Shown: piece by piece, positions 44,424 through 52,965 of the stretch
Layout: each line of letters starts with the position of its first letter
Numbering within the stretch: the first letter of the stretch is position 1
DNA from: Azorhizobium oxalatiphilum
GTDB lineage: Bacteria > Pseudomonadota > Alphaproteobacteria > Rhizobiales > Xanthobacteraceae
Length of the DNA stretch: 64,000 nt
Reading direction: 5' to 3'
Assembly: GCF_014635325.1 (NCBI RefSeq)
Contig: NZ_BMCT01000001.1
Location: forward strand, 186,001-250,000
The notes under the pieces: model-generated
What the model saw: only the letters and a program-made list of their open reading frames with translations
The model's database searches: none
What the model was told of the DNA's origin: nothing
Position numbers and translations under genes: made by a program

Positions 44424-44750
44424 TCAATCCTTGCAGTAGAGGCGATAGAGGGTGGCGAGCAGCGCCTCGACGCGCGGATCGGCGATCGCATACCAGAGCG
44501 TCTGGCCCGTGCGCCGGAACGTCACCAGGCCTTCGTCGCGCATCTTGGCGAGGTGCTGCGAGCAGGCTGACTGCGAGAGGCCAACGTCCTGTGCGAGGTC
44601 CGTCACCGTCACCTCGCCGTGCTCCACCAGCTTGCAAAGCAACATCAGCCGCCGGGTGTTGCCGATCGCCTTCAGCGTGTTGGCGACCTGTCCAGCCTTC
44701 GCCTCGAAGGTCGCGGGATCCATCTGCGGTTTCGGCATCGTCGCTCGCAT
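44424..44750 (-). CDS. ArsR-family regulator, BigR/SqrR-like persulfide sensor
   Basis: A 108-residue winged-helix repressor. The HTH lies in TVTDLAQDVGLSQSACSQHLAKMRDEGLV. Two Cys, at 39 (LMLLCKL) and 106 (RLYCKD), match the pair that forms a sulfur bridge in BigR/SqrR when sulfide or persulfides are present. That, with the rhodanese gene 4 bases downstream, points to sulfide detoxification. ATG 44750 is given; ATG 44738 is possible. A perfect AT-rich dyad lies just upstream and is the likely operator. Confidence 0.87.
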   Translation of the reverse strand: MRATMPKPQMDPATFEAKAGQVANTLKAIGNTRRLMLLCKLVEHGEVTVTDLAQDVGLSQSACSQHLAKMRDEGLVTFRRTGQTLWYAIADPRVEALLATLYRLYCKD

Positions 44751-44759
44751 ATTAAGCTT

Positions 44760-44772
44760 TACTAATTTAGTA
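44760..44772 (-). promoter_or_regulatory. Operator dyad upstream of the BigR-like gene
   Basis: TACTAA-A-TTAGTA (minus strand), a perfect palindrome with one central base, 10 bases before the start codon. The surrounding AT-rich stretch (about 44750-44785) stands out in this GC-rich genome. It probably overlaps the promoter and mediates autorepression. Confidence 0.65.
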
Positions 44773-45143
44773 TCTTCTAATGTTTCGTCAAGGCACGTTG
44801 AAGGGACGCTCTTGATCACCCTTTCACCGAAGCTCTTCAGCGCCGCCGAAACCACGCATCGTGTCGAAACGCGCGCGGTGTCGGCCCACCGCCGGCTTGA
44901 TCGTGGCCGTGGGAAGGCGCGCGCCTGCCGGCCGCCTTACCGAAAGGTTAAACCACGGGCGGCAACCCGGACTGTGGCCCGCAATCCACATCCCTTTCCG
45001 GCCTCTGGATGATCCCTGTTCTTCCCCCTCGCCGCCGCAATCGCGCCCGGATCGGCTGTTCTTCTTGGGGTCATGCCGGGGGCGAAAAGGTCTCCACCGC
45101 TTCGCTGCTCCGGCATCAAGAACAACCATCGTCTAAACTATGG

Positions 45144-45159
45144 TTAACGCTTTATTAAC
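45144..45159 (+). promoter_or_regulatory. Perfect CtrA-binding site
   Basis: TTAACGCTTTATTAAC fits the CtrA consensus TTAA-N7-TTAAC exactly. It ends 14 bases before the ATG of the gene at 45174. An AACCAT-N10-ATGGTT dyad (45123-45144) lies directly upstream. CtrA is the alphaproteobacterial cell-cycle regulator; binding here is inference. Confidence 0.6.
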
Positions 45160-45173
45160 CTTGCGGGGATGCC

Positions 45174-45410
45174 ATGACGATCACCATCAACATGCCCATC
45201 TTTCCGATGCGGAAGGAAATTGAAGCCCGCAAGGCGCGAAAGGCCATGTCTTTTCTGTTCTCCATGCCCGGCACCGGCCGCTCCGACCGCAATCGCTCGC
45301 GGGATGCGGAGGGCTATCTCGAGATGGAGATGCTGCCGCTCGAGGAACTGGAAGGCGTGCGCCGGCCCAAGTCCAAGGCCAAGACGCCGAACGGCCGCAA
45401 GACCTCCTGA
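45174..45410 (+). CDS. Small basic protein behind a CtrA site
   Basis: A 78-residue protein (MTITINMPIFPMRKEIEARK...). The N-terminus is hydrophobic then strongly basic, the middle acidic (EMEMLPLEELEGV), the end Lys/Arg-rich (RRPKSKAKTPNGRKTS). No signal peptide or known domain. GCGGGG lies 5 bases before the ATG. The CtrA-type site immediately upstream suggests cell-cycle-controlled expression. Function unknown. Confidence 0.65.
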   Translation: MTITINMPIFPMRKEIEARKARKAMSFLFSMPGTGRSDRNRSRDAEGYLEMEMLPLEELEGVRRPKSKAKTPNGRKTS

Positions 45411-45820
45411 GCCGAATTTTCTGAGTTCAAACACCCCGGGCACCGCCTCCGAGGCGGCGCTCTCCCGGCGCGGCCTCGGGGACGGAGGCGCGCCTGCCCG
45501 CCGGGCGTATCCCGGCCGGTACTTGAAGCTTGGCCTGTGCCGCAGCGTGCGTGCCGCCATATGCGTCCATCCGATATTGACTCCACATCGGATTGTGACG
45601 TCTAATTTCCTCAACCCTTGAGTATTGGCGGCCGCAGCCGGGGGGCGAATGCGGCCAGCGTCAAAGGCGGAACCGTCCCGGTTTGCCGCCGCGTGTTGAC
45701 GCGTGCTCTCGCCCTGCACGATCCGGTTTGGGATGTCGCCCGGTCACGCCGGCTGAGGCGATCCCATGCCTGTGGCTGCAACGCTTCCGTAGGGTGCGCG
45801 GGGGAGAGGCGGGCGACAGC
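45411..45820. other. Intergenic region, no recognisable feature
   Basis: About 410 bases without a convincing gene. A small hairpin (CCGCCTC/GAGGCGG, about 45447-45464) follows the small gene and could end its transcript. Confidence 0.4.
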
Positions 45821-46681
45821 ATGAGCCTGAGCGACGTCATCGTGGCGGGACCGCTGCCGCGCCGGTCTTTCTTCCGGCGCGGGCCGTGGCATGCGCTCGC
45901 GGCGCTGGTGGGCTGGGTGGCCGCCATCGCATGCGCGTCCTTGATCCTGTCAGGCATCCTCATCACCGGCTCCTTCTTTCTGGTGGGGATGGGGATGGGG
46001 CTGCGCGTGGTCGAGGATGTCCCCGCCGGCCTCATCGATCTCTATGCGCCCGAACACAGTGCGGCGCTGGTCTGGTGCGTCCTCCTGGCTCTCACCTTCC
46101 AATGGCTGGCCATGCTGCGGGTCGGCCTGCGCCTCGCCCGCGTGAGCGGGTATGGCAACACGGCAGAGGGGGCGGGCAACCGGCCGCTCCGGCACCCGCT
46201 GGCGATGGTTGCCCTTGCCGTCGGCATGTGCGCGGTGGCGGCGGCGTGGACGTCAGGCGGGTGGACAGGGGACGTCACCCCCCGGCTGCCCGCGCTGCTA
46301 CGATTGGTGGATGACACGCGCGGCGTGGCGGATCTGGGCTTCGGCTGGCATTGGCACCTGGCCGAAATCGTGCTGATCCTTGAGATCGTGCTTCTGGCTC
46401 CGGTGGCTGAGGAGCTGTTCTTTCGCGGCTGGATCTGGACTGAACTCAGCCGCAAGTGGTCCGCGCCCGGCGTCATGCTCGCGACAGCGTTACCCTTCCT
46501 GCTGCTGCATGGCGTGACGGACGTGGGGCGTGTGCTGGTTTTACTGCCCGTGACGGCGCTGCTGACGCTGGCCCGGCATTTCGGAGGCGGCATACGCGCC
46601 TCCCTGCTCTGCCATGTCTTCTACAACGCCGGGGTGTGCGCGGCCGTTCTGGTTCTGTGGGATCCTATGGGCACCCCCTGA
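45821..46681 (+). CDS. CPBP-family intramembrane metalloprotease
   Basis: A 286-residue membrane protein of the CPBP (CaaX prenyl protease/bacteriocin-processing, Abi) family with about seven hydrophobic segments. The motifs are EELFFRG (Glu197-Glu198), LLLHGV (His), and SLLCHVFYN (His/Asn) near the end. Substrate unknown; bacterial members include peptide-processing and immunity proteins. ATG 45821 lies after GGGAGAGGCGGG. It precedes ubiE by 90 bp but is not obviously linked to it. Confidence 0.88.
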   Translation: MSLSDVIVAGPLPRRSFFRRGPWHALAALVGWVAAIACASLILSGILITGSFFLVGMGMGLRVVEDVPAGLIDLYAPEHSAALVWCVLLALTFQWLAMLRVGLRLARVSGYGNTAEGAGNRPLRHPLAMVALAVGMCAVAAAWTSGGWTGDVTPRLPALLRLVDDTRGVADLGFGWHWHLAEIVLILEIVLLAPVAEELFFRGWIWTELSRKWSAPGVMLATALPFLLLHGVTDVGRVLVLLPVTALLTLARHFGGGIRASLLCHVFYNAGVCAAVLVLWDPMGTP

Positions 46682-46771
46682 ACCACCCCATCCACCCCCC
46701 TGCCACCCCGCCGCGTGGCATCCTGCGCCGTGATCCGGTAAGGTCGCGCCGAAACGACGCCGGGACCCCAC

Positions 46772-47542
46772 ATGGAACGCTCTGAAACCACCGCAGCCGA
46801 AACCCATTTCGGCTATCGCACCGTCCCGCTGGACGAGAAGCAGACGCTGGTGGACGACGTCTTCCACAAGGTCGCCAAGCGCTACGACATCATGAACGAC
46901 TTCATGTCCGGCGGCCTGCACCGGGCGTGGAAGAACCTGCTCATCTCCCGCCTGCGCCCGCCGCAGGGCGATCGCCCCTTCCTGCATCTGGATCTGGCCG
47001 GCGGCACCGGCGATGTCGCCTTCCGCTCGGTGAGCGCCGGCGGCACCGGCACCCGCGCCATCGTCGCCGACATCAATACCGAGATGCTGGCGGTGGGCCG
47101 CGAGCGGGCCGAGAAGCGGGGCCTTGCCGACCGGGTGGAGTTCCGCGAGGCCAATGCGGAGGAACTGCCCTTCGAGGACGGCATGTTCGATGCCGTCACC
47201 ATCGCGTTTGGCATCCGCAACGTGCCGCGCATTCCGCTGGCGCTGAAGGAGATGCGCCGGGTGCTGAAGCCGGGCGGCCGCTGCATGGTGCTGGAATTCT
47301 CCACGGTCGATGTGCCGCTGCTCGACAAGATCTACGAATTCTATTCCTTCAAGGTCATCCCCAGCATCGGTGCGCGGGTGGCAGGCGATGCCGAGCCCTA
47401 CCAGTATCTGGTGGAGAGCATCCGCAAGTTCCCCCCGCCGGAGGCGTTCGCGCAGATGATGCGCGATGCCGGCTTCGGCCGCGTCACCGCCACCCCGCTC
47501 ACCGGCGGCATCGTGGCGCTGCATTCGGGATACCGCATCTGA
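46772..47542 (+). CDS. ubiE: Ubiquinone/menaquinone C-methyltransferase UbiE
   Basis: A 256-residue SAM-dependent C-methyltransferase of ubiquinone biosynthesis. Motif I is [13 protein letters not shown], then [44 protein letters not shown] and [24 protein letters not shown]. The N-terminus has [22 protein letters not shown]. It is followed by ubiB after 73 bp. The pair is standard in alphaproteobacteria. Confidence 0.97.
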   Translation: MERSETTAAETHFGYRTVPLDEKQTLVDDVFHKVAKRYDIMNDFMSGGLHRAWKNLLISRLRPPQGDRPFLHLDLAGGTGDVAFRSVSAGGTGTRAIVADINTEMLAVGRERAEKRGLADRVEFREANAEELPFEDGMFDAVTIAFGIRNVPRIPLALKEMRRVLKPGGRCMVLEFSTVDVPLLDKIYEFYSFKVIPSIGARVAGDAEPYQYLVESIRKFPPPEAFAQMMRDAGFGRVTATPLTGGIVALHSGYRI

Positions 47543-47615
47543 TGGCCGGGGCCGCGCTCCTGGTCGTTCGCTCAATGTCTGTCGCTGACCGCCCCGCCGT
47601 CTCGGGCGCCGGGGC

Positions 47616-49202
47616 GTGTTCGGGAAAACGCTCGTGATCCTCGTTCTCATCGACGCCGCCCGCCTCGCGCGGGCCGGCTATGTGTTTGCCCGCGAGGGCG
47701 TGCTCAGCCTCGTGAACCCGGCGCTGGTGCCCCCGCTCGCGCGGCCCGGCCTGCGCATCGCCCGCCTGCTGGCCCGGCCGGATGCCGGCTCGCGTGCCGC
47801 GCGCCTCTCTGCCGCGCTCTCCCGCCTCGGGCCCACTTATGTGAAGCTCGGCCAGTTTCTCGCCACCCGCCCCGATGTGGTGGGCGCTTCCGTGGCGCGC
47901 GATCTGGAGATCCTGCAGGACCGCATGCCGGCCTTCGGCCATGATCTGGCCGAAGCCACGGTGGCGGATGCCTTCGACCGGCCGGTGAAGGACACCTACA
48001 GCTGGTTCGGCCCGCCGGTGGCCGCCGCCTCCATCGCCGAGGTGCACAAGGCCGACGTGACCGAGCGCGACGGCACCACCCGTGCCGTGGCGGTGAAGAT
48101 CCTGCGCCCCGGCATCGAGCGCCGCTTTGCCGCCGACATCGCCACCTTCCGCCGGGTGGCGACCTTCGTGGAGCAGATCTCCGCCGAGGCGCGGCGCCTG
48201 CGCGTGACCACCGTGGTGGAGACGCTGGGCCGCTCCGTCACCATGGAGATGGACCTGCGCCTCGAGGCCGCCGCCTATACGGAGCTGGCCGAGAATGTGA
48301 AGGACGATCCGGACGTGCACGTGCCGGCGGTGGACTGGGACCGTTCCGCCCGCGAGGTGCTCACCACCGAGTGGATAGACGGCATCAAGCTCTCCGACCG
48401 CGCGGCGCTGGAGGCGGCGGGGCACGATCTGCAGAACCTTGCCCGCATCGTCATGCAGTCCTTCCTGCGCCAGGCCATGCGCGACGGCTTCTTCCATGCC
48501 GACATGCACCCCGGCAATCTGTTCGTGGATGCGGATGGCCGCCTCGTGGTGGTGGATTGCGGCATCATGGGGCGCCTCGGCCTCAAGGAGCGGCGCTTCC
48601 TGGCCGAGATCCTCTACGGCTTCATCACCCGCAACTGGCGGCGCACGGCGGAGGTGCATTTCGAGGCCGGTTACGTGCCCATGCACCATTCGGTGGACGA
48701 CTTCGCGCTCGCCATCCGCGCCATCGGCGAGCCGATCCATTCGCGCAGCGCCGAGCAGATCTCCATGGCGCGTCTGCTGACGCTGCTGCTGGAAGTGACC
48801 GCGCTGTTCGACATGAAGACGCGGCCCGAGCTGCTGCTGCTGCAGAAGACCATGGTGGTGGTGGAGGGCGTCGCCCGCACCCTTGATCCGCAGCTCAACA
48901 TGTGGACCACGGCCCGTCCGGTGGTGGAGGACTGGATCGCCCAGAACCTCGGCCCCGTGGGGCGTTTGCAGGAAGTGGGCTCCGGTCTCGGCGAGGTGGG
49001 GCGTTTCGTGCATGACGTGCCCATGCTGCTCACCCGCGCCGGCCGCGTGGTGGCGCAACTGGACGATGCCACCCGCAACGGCCTCCAGCTTTCGCCCGAG
49101 ACGCTGGAAGGCATCGGCCGCGCCGAAGCCCGCCGCGCCTTCTGGGGCAATCTGGCGCTGTGGCTGATCGCCATCGCGCTGCTGATCCTCGCCTTTGATT
49201 GA
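47616..49202 (+). CDS. ubiB: Ubiquinone biosynthesis atypical kinase UbiB
   Basis: A 528-residue ABC1/UbiB-family protein. An Ala-rich nucleotide loop (VAAASIAEVHKADV) replaces the usual Gly-rich one, and the kinase-like core has AVAVKILRPGIERRF, GFFHADMHPGNLFV and VVVDCGIMGRLG. Two C-terminal helices (about 505-527) anchor it to the membrane. The start is GTG 47616. It follows ubiE in the same operon. Confidence 0.95.
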   Translation: MFGKTLVILVLIDAARLARAGYVFAREGVLSLVNPALVPPLARPGLRIARLLARPDAGSRAARLSAALSRLGPTYVKLGQFLATRPDVVGASVARDLEILQDRMPAFGHDLAEATVADAFDRPVKDTYSWFGPPVAAASIAEVHKADVTERDGTTRAVAVKILRPGIERRFAADIATFRRVATFVEQISAEARRLRVTTVVETLGRSVTMEMDLRLEAAAYTELAENVKDDPDVHVPAVDWDRSAREVLTTEWIDGIKLSDRAALEAAGHDLQNLARIVMQSFLRQAMRDGFFHADMHPGNLFVDADGRLVVVDCGIMGRLGLKERRFLAEILYGFITRNWRRTAEVHFEAGYVPMHHSVDDFALAIRAIGEPIHSRSAEQISMARLLTLLLEVTALFDMKTRPELLLLQKTMVVVEGVARTLDPQLNMWTTARPVVEDWIAQNLGPVGRLQEVGSGLGEVGRFVHDVPMLLTRAGRVVAQLDDATRNGLQLSPETLEGIGRAEARRAFWGNLALWLIAIALLILAFD

Positions 49203-49230
49203 GCGGGTGACTGCCCGCTGACGCGACGCA

Positions 49231-49369
49231 CCCCCTCCCCCCTTGCGGGGGAGGGCCGGGGAGGGGGGTAGTGCCCTCTCCGCATTAGCAACATCAGGGA
49301 AGTAGCAGGCGCAACAGACGCAGCCGCGTTACCCCCCTCTCCAACTCTCCCCCGCAAGGGGGGAGAGAG
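49231..49369. repeat. MITE-like element with GC-rich inverted arms (copy 2)
   Basis: Inverted arms at about 49231-49270 and 49328-49369 enclose about 57 bases whose edges (tgccctctccgc and acagacgcagccgcgtta) match the copy at 9054-9191, while the middle differs. It fills most of the 311-bp gap between ubiB and the transpeptidase gene. A small stem AGCGGG/CCCGCT (49202-49219) just before it may end the ubiB transcript. Confidence 0.8.
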
Positions 49370-49513
49370 CGCGTTGCGCTTGCGGCGCAGGCAGAGCTCG
49401 ACGCCACACCTGCCCCATCCCGGCGTCCCCCGGACCTCGCGCCAAGCCTGACCGGAACCAGAGACGGAGCAGATCGTTCTTCTGCTACCGTGTCGTTCCG
49501 GAGTTCTGGCACC

Positions 49514-50644
49514 ATGAGCACGTGGGCCACCAAGACTTGCGCCACAAGGGTTTCGCCCGCCGGATATGCGCGCCTTCTGGCTTGCGCGGCCGTGCTGGCG
49601 CTTGGCCTCGGCGGCCCTGCGCACGCGTTGACGGCGCAGGACATCAACGCCGCCACCTTCACCCCGCCGCCCCCGCCGGACGCCAAGCCCGAGAAGGGCG
49701 CGAAGGCGGGTAAGGACGCCAAGGCGAAGGACAGCAAATCCGAGAAAGCCAAGGCCGCCAAGGCCAAGAAAGACGCCGGCAAGCCCGATGCCCTCACCGC
49801 CAAGGTGCAGGTGCTGCTCGCGCGCCGCAGCATCTCGCCGGGCGAGATCGACGGCATGGACGGCGAGAATTATCGCAAGGCGCTGGCCCAGTTTCGCCGC
49901 CAGAATAATCTGGGCGAGGGCGACCAGCTGGACGAGCCCACATGGATGGCCCTCGGCGGCCCCGATGCCACCCCCGTGGTGAGCGAATACGAGCTGACGA
50001 AGAAGGACGCGGGGCAAAAGTTCCCCAAACGCATCCCGCGCGACTACGCCAAACAGGCGAAGATGAAGAAGCTGGATTACACCGGCGAACGCGAGATGCT
50101 GGCCGAGCGCTTCCACATGAGCCCCGGCCTGCTCGCCGCCCTCAATCCGAAGCTCAGCAAGGCCAAGGCCGGTGACAGGCTGTTCGTGGTGAGCGTGGAG
50201 CGCAGGAAGCCGGAGATGCCGGTGGAGCGCATCGAGGCGGTGAAAGCCACCGGCATGGTGGTGGTGTATGGCGCGGGGGACGCCATCCTTGCCAGCTATC
50301 CTGCCACCATCGGTTCCAGCGAGACGGCGTCACCGCAGGGTGAGCACACGGTCAAGAGGGTGGTGAAGAACCCGACCTATCACTACGACCCGGAAAAGAA
50401 TTTCCAGCAGGGCAAGAACAAGAAGCGCCTCGTGCTGCCGGCAGGGCCGAACAATCCGGTGGGGACGGTGTGGATCGGCCTCTCCATGCCCACCTTCGGC
50501 ATCCACGGCACGCCCGAGCCCTCGCAGGTGAGCAAGACCTCATCTCACGGTTGCGTGCGTCTCACCAACTGGGATGCGGAAGAGCTGGCCTCCATGGTGA
50601 AGCCGGGCGTGAAGATGCGCTTCGTGGAGCCCTCCGGGACATGA
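49514..50644 (+). CDS. L,D-transpeptidase with peptidoglycan-binding domain
   Basis: A 376-residue periplasmic enzyme that makes 3-3 cross-links or attaches proteins to peptidoglycan. It has a signal peptide (about 1-38), a Lys/Ala-rich linker (about 55-95), a PGBD-like domain (KVQVLLARRSISPGEIDG), a LysM-like segment, and a YkuD domain with the full site IHGTPEPSQV...SSHGCVRL (His, Cys, Arg). ATG 49514 was chosen to give a normal signal peptide. Its stop overlaps the extensin-like gene by ATGA. Confidence 0.93.
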   Translation: MSTWATKTCATRVSPAGYARLLACAAVLALGLGGPAHALTAQDINAATFTPPPPPDAKPEKGAKAGKDAKAKDSKSEKAKAAKAKKDAGKPDALTAKVQVLLARRSISPGEIDGMDGENYRKALAQFRRQNNLGEGDQLDEPTWMALGGPDATPVVSEYELTKKDAGQKFPKRIPRDYAKQAKMKKLDYTGEREMLAERFHMSPGLLAALNPKLSKAKAGDRLFVVSVERRKPEMPVERIEAVKATGMVVVYGAGDAILASYPATIGSSETASPQGEHTVKRVVKNPTYHYDPEKNFQQGKNKKRLVLPAGPNNPVGTVWIGLSMPTFGIHGTPEPSQVSKTSSHGCVRLTNWDAEELASMVKPGVKMRFVEPSGT

Positions 50645-52077
50645 GGGCGCGGCGCGGCCTCGCGCTCGCGGCTGCGGTGCTCGTGGCCGGGGGAGGTTTC
50701 CTCGGGGCAGGGGGCGGCCCGCTCAGCATCGCCCCGGCGCAGGCGCAGTCCCTGCCGTGGCCCTTCAACACCCCCGCCAAGCCGCGCCCGAAGAAGCGCG
50801 TGCCCGCCGCGCAGAAGCCGGGTGCCGCTCCCGTGCCGGCGCCCGCGCCCGGCCGCATGGCGCAGGACGTGCCTTTGCCGCTGCCCCGCCCGCGCACGCT
50901 GGGTGCGGTGGCCGGAGCCGCAGCCGGAACGGCGAAGACGGAGTCCGCAAAAGCCGCCGTGAGCGCGCCCACCCCCATCGCGCCTGTCTCGCCGGCCCGG
51001 CCCGATGCGGGCGCACCGGCCGCCAGCAAGGCGGAGGCGGCGAAGCCGAGGGACGGGCAAACGGATGCCCCGAAGGCCGATGCGGCCAAGACGGATTCGG
51101 GCAAGACCGAGGCTGGCAAGGCCGATACGGGCAAGACGGATCCGGGCAAGACGGACGCAGGCAAGACGGAGACGGCGAAGACGGATGCCGACACTCCGCC
51201 CGCCGCGCCCCTTCCGCCGGCCCGTCCGCCGCGCGATCTGGTGGCCGAAGCGCCCGCCCCGCCGCCCGTGATGGAGGGGGCCTATGCCGCCTGCCTCGCC
51301 GAATTCGCCAGGCGCGGCGGCGAGGTGGAGCAGCAGGCGGAGATGCCCGCACCGGAGCCGGAAAAGGTGAGCGCTGCGCAACCGGAACGATCAACCGCTC
51401 AGCACGTCTTCGCGAAGGAGACGGATCGCAGTTCGCCCAGCGCCACGGCGGCAAACGTCGCGAAGGAGACGGCGACGGCCGACTTTGCCCCGCCGCCCGA
51501 GCCGACCACCCAACCGGAACCCGGATCCGCCGCACAGCCCACCGAAAAGCCCGCCGAGCGGATCGTCGCCAGCCTTCAGGCCAAGGGCCAGCCGGCGGCC
51601 TGCGCCATTCCCGGTCCGCTCACCTTCCGGACGATCAACGTGCCGGATGCCCCCGCCGTGACGCTGGAAGGTGCCGTCACCGTGCGCTGTACCATGGCGC
51701 TGGAGCTGGCCGGCTGGATCCGCGACGACCTTTCCGCCATCGCGAAGCGCCACGGCAGCACGCTGGCGAAGGTGACGGGTGTCGGCGGCCATGCCTGCCG
51801 CCCGCGCAACAATCGCCCCGGCGGGCAGGTGAGCGAGCATGCCAGCGGCAATGCCTTCGATCTGCTGGGCCTGAAGTTCACCGACGGCCGGCTGATCGAA
51901 TTGTGGAAGGATGATCCGGCGACCAAGGAGATCCGCGAGGAGGTGAAGAAGAGCGCCTGCGCCCGCTTCCACACCGTGCTCGGCCCCGGCGCCGACAGCG
52001 CCCATGCCAACCATGTGCACGTGGACCTGCGCGAGCGCCGCAGCGATTTCCGCATGTGCCAGTGGAACGTGAAATAG
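50641..52077 (+). CDS. Extensin-like C-terminal domain protein
   Basis: A 478-residue exported protein. After a signal peptide (about 1-36) comes a long Ala/Pro/Lys-rich region with K-T-D/E-x-G-K-T-type repeats (about 140-182). The C-terminal 160 residues form the bacterial extensin-like domain, resembling D-Ala-D-Ala peptidases: GVGGHACRPRNNRPGGQVSEHASGNAFDLLG and DSAHANHVHVDLRERR contain His/Asp positions suitable for zinc. Four Cys are present (ACAIPG, VRCTM, HACRP, MCQWN). It overlaps the L,D-transpeptidase gene by 4 bases, suggesting joint work on the cell wall. Confidence 0.88.
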   Translation: MRARRGLALAAAVLVAGGGFLGAGGGPLSIAPAQAQSLPWPFNTPAKPRPKKRVPAAQKPGAAPVPAPAPGRMAQDVPLPLPRPRTLGAVAGAAAGTAKTESAKAAVSAPTPIAPVSPARPDAGAPAASKAEAAKPRDGQTDAPKADAAKTDSGKTEAGKADTGKTDPGKTDAGKTETAKTDADTPPAAPLPPARPPRDLVAEAPAPPPVMEGAYAACLAEFARRGGEVEQQAEMPAPEPEKVSAAQPERSTAQHVFAKETDRSSPSATAANVAKETATADFAPPPEPTTQPEPGSAAQPTEKPAERIVASLQAKGQPAACAIPGPLTFRTINVPDAPAVTLEGAVTVRCTMALELAGWIRDDLSAIAKRHGSTLAKVTGVGGHACRPRNNRPGGQVSEHASGNAFDLLGLKFTDGRLIELWKDDPATKEIREEVKKSACARFHTVLGPGADSAHANHVHVDLRERRSDFRMCQWNVK

Positions 52078-52150
52078 CCCGCCGCGCTCGCCTTCACGCC
52101 TGTCGCCGGCGCTTGCGTGCATTCGCATGCCTGCCATGATGGCGCGCTAT

Positions 52151-52185
52151 AGCGTTTCAGTGTTTCATGGAAACACAGAAACGCT
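52151..52185. repeat. Dispersed inverted-repeat element (copy 2)
   Basis: AGCGTTTC-a-GTGTTTC-catg..GAAACAC-a-GAAACGCT, almost perfectly palindromic, followed by agagaatgtcttg. Related to the copy at 36570-36607. Confidence 0.75.
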
Positions 52186-52283
52186 CTAACTCTTTGATAG
52201 AGAATGTCTTGCGGCTTGGATTGCGAAGCAATCAAAGCCGGACATGCTCTAGCCTCCGGCATCCCCGTTAAGGATATGGACCC

Positions 52284-52952
52284 GTGAATGTGACCCCCGA
52301 TCCTGAACGCCTCGCCATCATCGCCGCCTGCATGGACAGCTACGATGTGGGCGAAGCGGATGCTGAATGGCCGAACAACATCATCTCGCGCTTCGCCGCG
52401 GTCCATGGCGACGGCACCATCGCCCGGCAGGGCGAGGCGGTCGCCCATGAGGTGGATGCGGCCGAGGTGGCGTTGTGCGCGGCCCTCGCCATGGAGGCTG
52501 CCGGCCTCATGGGCGAAGCCGGCGTCGGCATGGGCTCCGAGGCGGACGATCCCTTCCGCCCCTTCTCCGTGCCCGGTGGGCCGGCCCCGGCCATCGACGA
52601 GGCGCTGGTCCGCGCCCGCTTCGGCGGCACGCTGTTTCCGCAGGCCACCCTCACCGTGGAGCCCCTGGCGGAAGACACCGTATGGTGGCGGGAGGTGCTG
52701 GCGGACGGGGAGGGCATGGATGACGCCTATTTCGCGCCGTGGCGGGCGATGATGGACTGGTTCCGCCGGAACCCGGCCTTCGTCGCCACAGCCTTCGTGC
52801 GCATCGGCGACGCGCAGGCGCTGTACGAACTGCCCGAGGCGGCCTATCCGCCGGGCACGGTCATCACCGGCTGCTGCCTGCCCCGCCTCGCTCTCGGCCT
52901 CACACCGAAGGGCAGCCTCACCGGCCTCTTCGGCCATGTGGTGCGCACCTGA
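52284..52952 (+). CDS. Protein of unknown function, 222 residues
   Basis: A soluble acidic protein starting at GTG 52284 behind AAGGATATGG (MNVTPDPERLAIIAACMDSYDV...). No signal peptide, membrane segment or recognised domain. Notable are two adjacent Cys (TGCCLPRL, near residue 198) and a Trp-rich stretch (EDTVWWREVLADGEGMDDAYFAPWRAMMDWF). It is convergent with the AraC gene at 52966. Confidence 0.65.
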   Translation: MNVTPDPERLAIIAACMDSYDVGEADAEWPNNIISRFAAVHGDGTIARQGEAVAHEVDAAEVALCAALAMEAAGLMGEAGVGMGSEADDPFRPFSVPGGPAPAIDEALVRARFGGTLFPQATLTVEPLAEDTVWWREVLADGEGMDDAYFAPWRAMMDWFRRNPAFVATAFVRIGDAQALYELPEAAYPPGTVITGCCLPRLALGLTPKGSLTGLFGHVVRT

Positions 52953-52965
52953 AGGCGCCTGCTGA

